Of a stretch of DNA of 10,374 bases, positions 6,298 to 10,374 are shown piece after piece. A program made the position numbers and the translations under genes. The notes under the pieces were generated by a model. The model was not told the DNA's origin and did no database searches. It worked only from the letters and a program-made list of their open reading frames with translations. This stretch comes from an uncultured Bacilli bacterium (lineage in GTDB: Bacteria; Bacillota_I; Bacilli_A; RF39; UBA660), in contig CALVKK010000036.1 in assembly GCA_944332645.1 (NCBI GenBank), positions 1 through 10,374 on the forward strand. Direction: 5' to 3'. Each line of letters opens with the position of its first letter. Within the stretch, counting starts at the first letter, position 1.

Positions 6298-7206
6298 CTA
6301 ACGTTTTTTATATAATACTACACCATCATTATTTTTTTCAATCATTTCATCCAATTTATCGATTGTATAATCATAGGCATCAGCTATATATGGATTATCT
6401 CTTAAGGTTTTCATTTTCACTAAAAGTCCTTCTCTTTTAATCATCTTAGCCACATCCAAGAACTTAATTTCATTTATAAAACTTAATCTAGCTAATTCTC
6501 CTACATTGGCGTTCCACAACTTTTGCTGTTTTAGTTTTTTTATATCTAGATATTCACCGTTATAAAAATCTTTTAAAACAGAAGGTGCAACTGGAGAATT
6601 TGACATTTTAGGTATTGATCTACCATCAGCAATCTGACGATATATATCAAGTCGATCCACATCTTGAACAATTTGCGTAATAAAATTATCAACTAGAGTT
6701 TGTATTTTTTCTGTCTCTATACCATATATATGATAAACATCACTATATTGTAATAAACCACTAAAAAGTACTGCGATTAAATCACGTTGATCAACCCTAA
6801 ATTTAACATGATTTTTAACCACATTAATAATAGTTTTATCAAACATTCTTGTATACGGAATTTGCTCTTTTATTAGGCCCTTAGCTAAAATATTGCTTCC
6901 TAGTTCTCCGTGATCTAAATAAAAACTAAGATTGCTATCATCGAAACTACCAGTCGTGCTAACTTGTTCAAATCGACCAATATCATGATTCAAAAGAGCT
7001 ATTTTTATTAATTCTTTAAATGATTTATCAACTAATAATTTTTCGGCTACTTTTACTCCATCTTGTATAACGTTCATTGTATGAGTAACCTTATCGTCCA
7101 TGAGTGATGTTATTACTTTAGAATTGCTGGCGAAACAATTATTTTTTTGTAATTGAACGTGTCTATCAAATGCATCAATAGCTGTTTTAAAATCTAAATG
7201 TAACAT
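6298..7206 (-). CDS. HD-domain phosphohydrolase, substrate unknown
   Basis: The 302-residue product has the metal-binding pattern of the HD superfamily of phosphohydrolases: H42 (VTHTMNV), H74-D75 (LLNHDIGRFEQ), H99 (LDHGELG), H133 (KNHVKF) and D184 (VQDVDRLDIYRQI). With all these residues kept it is probably an active metal-dependent hydrolase of a nucleotide or other phosphate ester. The C-terminal third (about 190-302) has no motif I can name. No signal peptide or membrane span is visible, so it should be cytoplasmic. It lies between rbfA and tyrS, where Bacillus would have truB and ribF after rbfA; the context does not reveal a substrate. AAGGGGG about 8 bases before the ATG and a dedicated promoter support the start. 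RelA/SpoT is unlikely: the synthetase, TGS and ACT domains are missing. Confidence 0.85.
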   Translation of the reverse strand: MLHLDFKTAIDAFDRHVQLQKNNCFASNSKVITSLMDDKVTHTMNVIQDGVKVAEKLLVDKSFKELIKIALLNHDIGRFEQVSTTGSFDDSNLSFYLDHGELGSNILAKGLIKEQIPYTRMFDKTIINVVKNHVKFRVDQRDLIAVLFSGLLQYSDVYHIYGIETEKIQTLVDNFITQIVQDVDRLDIYRQIADGRSIPKMSNSPVAPSVLKDFYNGEYLDIKKLKQQKLWNANVGELARLSFINEIKFLDVAKMIKREGLLVKMKTLRDNPYIADAYDYTIDKLDEMIEKNNDGVVLYKKR

Positions 7207-7227
7207 AAATAATTCCCCCTTACTCGT

Positions 7228-7256
7228 ATAATATCATATGCAGAATAATAAGTCAA
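7228..7256 (-). promoter_or_regulatory. Promoter of the HD-domain gene, overlapping the rbfA stop codon
   Basis: TTGACT (7256-7251, 5 of 6) and TATTAT (7233-7228, 5 of 6) are exactly 17 bases apart, with TGA just before the -10 (extended form). The TGA stop of rbfA (7255-7253) lies inside the -35 box. Transcription would begin near 7221, at or next to the AAGGGGG ribosome site, leaving a leader of about 15 bases. Read-through from rbfA is also possible. Confidence 0.75.
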
Positions 7257-7594
7257 TTTTCTTTATGAATCTGTTCGATGATATTATCAATCTTTTTACC
7301 ATAATCAATCGACTCATCATAAACAAACTCTAATTCTGGTATATGTCTTATATTAATTCGCTCAGCTAATTGCTTGCGAATAAACCCAGCAGCTTCATTT
7401 AATGACTTTAAAGTCGTTTCTTTCTTTTCATGTTCAAAGACAGTCACATAAATCTTAGCAAAACTTAAATCAGTCGTTAATTTACAATCAGTAACTGTCA
7501 CAAATTTAATATCTTTATCTTTCACTTCATAAGCTAAAATATAGCTTATTTCTTTAACTATATTACTAGCAATTCGTTTGGTTTTAACACTCAT
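7253..7594 (-). CDS. rbfA: Ribosome-binding factor A
   Basis: RbfA is a small KH-fold protein that binds the immature 30S subunit near the 5' end helix of 16S rRNA and helps its late maturation, notably in the cold. The 113 residues match the usual 110-130. It begins MSVKTKRIASNIVKEISYIL; the segment VTVTDCKLTTDLSFAKIYV (32-50) is the first conserved strand pair, and RHIPELEFVYDESIDYGKKI (83-102) is the diagnostic end motif. The ATG overlaps the infB stop as ATGA, so the two are probably coupled, and the infB-rbfA pairing is widely kept in bacteria. No terminator follows; the next gene's promoter uses its stop codon bases. Confidence 0.96.
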   Translation of the reverse strand: MSVKTKRIASNIVKEISYILAYEVKDKDIKFVTVTDCKLTTDLSFAKIYVTVFEHEKKETTLKSLNEAAGFIRKQLAERINIRHIPELEFVYDESIDYGKKIDNIIEQIHKEN

Positions 7595-9669
7595 CTTTTA
7601 ATTTCCACCATTTCATAAGCTTCGATAATATCTTTTTCTTTAATGTCGTTATAATTTTCAATCGTTATACCACATTCTAATCCTTTTTTCACTTCTTTAA
7701 CTGAATCTTTTTCTCTTTGAATAGAATTGATATTACCATCGTACATCACGACGCCATCTCGAATTATTCTTGCTTTAGCATCTTTTTTAATAATACCATC
7801 CGTAACATAAGAGCCAGCTATGGTCCCAACTTTAGAAAATTTAAATATTTTCCTTACTTCAGCTGTTCCAATAACCTTTTCTTCAAATATAGGTTCCAAC
7901 ATACCTTTCATAGCTGCTTCGATTTCTTCAACCGCTTTATAAATAATATCATATAAGCGTATTTCAACACCCTGATCTTTTGCGTAATCTTTGATTGCAT
8001 TATTAGGTCTTACATTAAAACCAATGATAATAGCGTTGCTTGCCCTTGCTAATACAATATCGCTTTCTTTAATAGCGCCGACGCTACTTCTTATTACATT
8101 AACTTTTACACCCTCAACATCTAGTTTTTCCAAAGCATTTTTAACAGCTTCACTACTACCATTAACATCAGCTTTGATAATAATATTTATTTCTTTTTTA
8201 CCTTCTTGAATTTTATTGAATAAATCCTCTAACGTTACTGAATTTCTTGGATTGGAATCTTTTTGTTTAGATAACTCTTTTCTTTTAAGTGCAATATTTT
8301 TAGCTTGCTTTTCTGACTCAAAAGCCATAAATTTATCTCCAGCCTTAGGAACATCATCTAATCCAGTAATTTCGACTGGTTGTGATAATTTAGTCATCGT
8401 TAAATCTTGTCCTTTATCATTTTTTAAAGTTCTTATTTTCCCATAAGTTGTTCCAACAACCACTGGATCACCTAATCTTAAAGTACCATTTTGTACTAAA
8501 ACAGTAACAATCGGACCTAGATGTTTATCCAAACGCGATTCAACAACAGTTCCTACAGCATATCTATTAGGATTTGCCTTATAATTATTCATTTCTGCCA
8601 CTAACAAAATATTTTCTAGTAATTCATCGATTCCTTGACCAGTTTTAGCAGAAATTAAACTAACTAAAGTATCTCCACCCCAAGATTCAGGTGTTAAACC
8701 ATGTTCAGTTAATTGTGTTAAGACTCTTTCTACGTTGGCATCAGGTTTATCAATTTTATTAATGGCAACGATAATTGGCACGTTAGCTGCTCTTGCATGA
8801 TCAATTACTTCTTCGGTCTGTGGCATAATTCCATCATCAGCAGCAATAATAATAATAACTATATCAGTTATACTAGCACCACGAGCTCGCATTTCAGTAA
8901 ATGCGGCATGTCCTGGTGTATCAATAAAAGTAATATAATTGTCTTTAACTTGTACTTGATAAGCACTAATAGCTTGTGTTATTCCTCCTGCTTCACCACT
9001 AGCAACATCAGTTTTACGTATCATATCTAGTAAAGTTGTTTTCCCATGATCGACATGTCCCATAATAGTTACCACTGGTGGTCTAGTTTCAAGATCTTCT
9101 TCGGCGTCAATTATTTCATATTCTTCAAAATTAGTAACATCTGCTGTCTCTTCCCTTTTTAGTTCCTTATCGTAGTCAATGACTAAAAGTTCAGCGTTTT
9201 CAAAACTAATTGCATTATTAATTGTTGCAATTATTCCCAATGAAAATAATTTTTTAACCAACTCACTACTATTGACACCAAGTGCTTCGGCTAATTGACC
9301 AATCGTCATATTTTCCTTATATAATATAACATTATCATTAAGTGACGTATTAGTCATAAGTTTAGTTTTATTTTTATACATTTCCTTTTTCTTTTGTTGA
9401 AAATCTTTTTTATTAAATGTTTTAATATCTTGTTTTTTCTTGAGTTTTTGTTTAGCAATAGTATCATCGACTTTGATATTCTTGTTTTCGATTATTTCAT
9501 CAACGATTTCATCAATATCTTCAAAATCAGCATTATCCAAAACCACGATATCATCTTCACTTAACAAATCATTTTCATTATCTACCGGAATATCCAATTC
9601 TTCACATTTTTTTAATATCTCAGTAACGCTTTTGTTTACATCGTTAGCATACTCAAGCACACTCATCAT
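7591..9669 (-). CDS. infB: Translation initiation factor IF-2
   Basis: IF-2 is the GTPase that brings fMet-tRNA to the 30S P site and drives subunit joining. With the ATG at 9669 it has 692 residues, similar to Bacillus. A short IF2-N domain (about 2-40, SVLEYANDVNKSVTEILKKC) is followed by a Lys-rich linker, a second IF2-N domain (about 118-165, MTIGQLAEALGVNSSELV) and the G domain: GHVDHGKT (204-211), GGITQAISAY, DTPGH (D250), NKID (304-307) and a SAKTGQG motif. Domain II and the C-terminal fMet-tRNA-binding domain follow without interruption. AGGAGG at 9683-9678, 8 bases before the ATG, sets the start over an in-frame GTG at 9678, which is inside that site, and an ATG at 9666. The ribosome site overlaps the ylxR stop codon. 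Confidence 0.98.
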   Translation of the reverse strand: MMSVLEYANDVNKSVTEILKKCEELDIPVDNENDLLSEDDIVVLDNADFEDIDEIVDEIIENKNIKVDDTIAKQKLKKKQDIKTFNKKDFQQKKKEMYKNKTKLMTNTSLNDNVILYKENMTIGQLAEALGVNSSELVKKLFSLGIIATINNAISFENAELLVIDYDKELKREETADVTNFEEYEIIDAEEDLETRPPVVTIMGHVDHGKTTLLDMIRKTDVASGEAGGITQAISAYQVQVKDNYITFIDTPGHAAFTEMRARGASITDIVIIIIAADDGIMPQTEEVIDHARAANVPIIVAINKIDKPDANVERVLTQLTEHGLTPESWGGDTLVSLISAKTGQGIDELLENILLVAEMNNYKANPNRYAVGTVVESRLDKHLGPIVTVLVQNGTLRLGDPVVVGTTYGKIRTLKNDKGQDLTMTKLSQPVEITGLDDVPKAGDKFMAFESEKQAKNIALKRKELSKQKDSNPRNSVTLEDLFNKIQEGKKEINIIIKADVNGSSEAVKNALEKLDVEGVKVNVIRSSVGAIKESDIVLARASNAIIIGFNVRPNNAIKDYAKDQGVEIRLYDIIYKAVEEIEAAMKGMLEPIFEEKVIGTAEVRKIFKFSKVGTIAGSYVTDGIIKKDAKARIIRDGVVMYDGNINSIQREKDSVKEVKKGLECGITIENYNDIKEKDIIEAYEMVEIKR

Positions 9670-9681
9670 AGTAAACACCTC

Positions 9682-9939
9682 CTATATTATTTTTTTTAGT
9701 TCATTATAAACTTCATCCTTAACCTCAATCTCTAAAATTTTATCTAGGATTTTATTTTTTTGTGCTTTTTCAAAAACCGTTAAATCTTTCTTTAAATAGG
9801 CTCCACGGCCATTAACTTTACCTGTTAAATCAATAACAACAGCCTGGTCAGGAGTCCTAACAACTCGAATCAGCTCTTTTTTAGGTAATTTTTCTTTAGT
9901 AATGACACATGACCTCATTGGAATTTTTTTTATTTTCAA
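9682..9939 (-). CDS. rnpM: YlxR / RnpM family RNA-binding protein (DUF448)
   Basis: YlxR proteins are small basic RNA-binding proteins of the nusA-infB operon; the Bacillus one was reported to bind and modulate RNase P, hence the name RnpM. The 85 residues show the family pattern: IPMRSCVITKEKLPKKELIR (6-25), then VVIDLTGKVNGRGAYL (34-49), with the GRGAYL motif. The start is TTG: AGAGGTGA at 9953-9946 lies 6 bases upstream, and the residues before RSCV match other YlxR N-termini in length and in the KIP sequence; the first ATG (9918) would cut into the domain. It lies between nusA (13 bases) and infB (12 bases). The usual next gene ylxQ is missing. The RNase P role is by homology only. Confidence 0.94.
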   Translation of the reverse strand: MKIKKIPMRSCVITKEKLPKKELIRVVRTPDQAVVIDLTGKVNGRGAYLKKDLTVFEKAQKNKILDKILEIEVKDEVYNELKKII

Positions 9940-9953
9940 AACAATTCACCTCT

Positions 9954-10374
9954 TTAAATGACAAGATTAATGCCCATTTCTTTAGCTTGCTCTGTGGTTT
10001 TAATATCTAATTTATATTTAGTCAAACGGGATGCTAGCTTGACATTTAACCCTTTTTTACCAATAGCTAAAGATAAATTCTCACCATCGACAACGATTAA
10101 TGCTTCCTGTTTTTTTTCGTCAGTTATAAAAACATGAAGATTTTTAGCAGGCGATAAAGAATTTTCAATAAATTTAACTTTATCTGTCGTATAAGCAACA
10201 ATATCGACCTTTTCCGGTCCTAATTCTTTTAATATATTAGCGATTCGCATTCCTTTTTCTCCGATACAAGAACCAACAGGATCAATGTTAGGATTTTCTG
10301 AATACACTGCAATTTTTGTTCTGATTCCTGCTTCTCTGGCAACACTATAAACTAAGATAATACCTTCATTTATT
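9954..10374 (-). CDS. nusA: Transcription factor NusA, partial (N-terminus beyond window)
   Basis: NusA binds RNA polymerase and nascent RNA and controls pausing, termination and antitermination. Only the last 139 residues are present; the frame is open to the window edge, and the GTG at 10307 is an internal valine, not a start. The visible part begins near the end of the S1 domain (NEGIILVYSVAREAGIRTK), then KH1 with DPVGSCIGEKGMRI (GxxG loop IGEKG) and KH2 with LSLAIGKKGLNVKLASRLT. The protein ends soon after KH2 (EQAKEMGINLVI) and lacks the acidic repeats of proteobacterial NusA, as in Gram-positive forms. It leads into ylxR, whose ribosome site begins at the base after the nusA stop codon. 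Confidence 0.96.
   Translation of the reverse strand, partial: INEGIILVYSVAREAGIRTKIAVYSENPNIDPVGSCIGEKGMRIANILKELGPEKVDIVAYTTDKVKFIENSLSPAKNLHVFITDEKKQEALIVVDGENLSLAIGKKGLNVKLASRLTKYKLDIKTTEQAKEMGINLVI

Noticed and set aside
9954..10307. A separate 117-residue protein starting at 10307
   Set aside because: The codon is GTG for an internal Val; the frame stays open to the window edge with S1/KH1 residues of NusA, so it is part of nusA.
1..10374. Mycoplasma-type genetic code (UGA as Trp)
   Set aside because: UGA ends tsaE, rbfA, infB and the small ORF at the expected protein ends, and Trp codons in UvrA, TsaE and TyrS are UGG.
1..10374. CRISPR array, insertion sequence, prophage, toxin-antitoxin or defence genes
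   Set aside because: No regular spaced repeats, terminal inverted repeats, transposase or phage motifs were seen; all ten recognised genes are of housekeeping or common enzyme types.

Overview
The window is AT-rich (roughly 30% G+C by eye), and all ten protein genes recognised by family, plus one candidate small gene, lie on the minus strand, so transcription runs from position 10374 towards 1. UGA is a stop codon (ends of tsaE, rbfA and the small ORF) and Trp is encoded by UGG, so this is the standard bacterial code (table 11), not the Mycoplasma/Spiroplasma code. Gene content and order match low-GC Gram-positive bacteria (Bacilli or a deep relative of the Mollicutes): the nusA-ylxR-infB-rbfA operon, a T-box-controlled tyrS, and the tsaE-tsaB-rimI-tsaD cluster known from Bacillus (ydiB-ydiC-ydiD-ydiE). 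I cannot name a species.

Layout in transcription order. (1) 10374-7253: the translation operon: the C-terminal part of nusA (cut by the window edge), ylxR/rnpM, infB and rbfA, with gaps of 13 bases or fewer or a 4-base ATGA overlap. The L7Ae-like ylxQ gene that often sits between ylxR and infB is absent. (2) 7256-6298: an HD-domain phosphohydrolase gene of unknown substrate, with its own promoter whose -35 box contains the rbfA stop codon. (3) 6297-4714: a strong promoter, a T-box riboswitch with a likely UAC (Tyr) specifier, an intrinsic terminator, a 37-codon small ORF with a strong ribosome binding site that ends in a 4-base overlap with tyrS, then tyrS. (4) 4690-2208: a promoter followed by tsaE, tsaB, rimI and tsaD, tightly packed, closed by a terminator whose stem starts inside the tsaD stop codon. 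(5) 2210-1: a promoter beginning in the U-tract of that terminator, then uvrA (first 717 residues; the C-terminus is outside the window).

The genes are mostly core information processing: transcription elongation and termination (NusA), RNase P modulation (YlxR), translation initiation (IF2), 30S maturation (RbfA), tRNA-Tyr charging (TyrRS), tRNA t6A37 synthesis (TsaB/D/E), S18 acetylation (RimI) and nucleotide excision repair (UvrA). I see no mobile element, CRISPR array, tRNA or rRNA gene. The least ordinary part is the tyrS leader: the small ORF between riboswitch and tyrS, and the way the T-box terminator is built around the antiterminator. I do not see a wholly new multi-gene system here.
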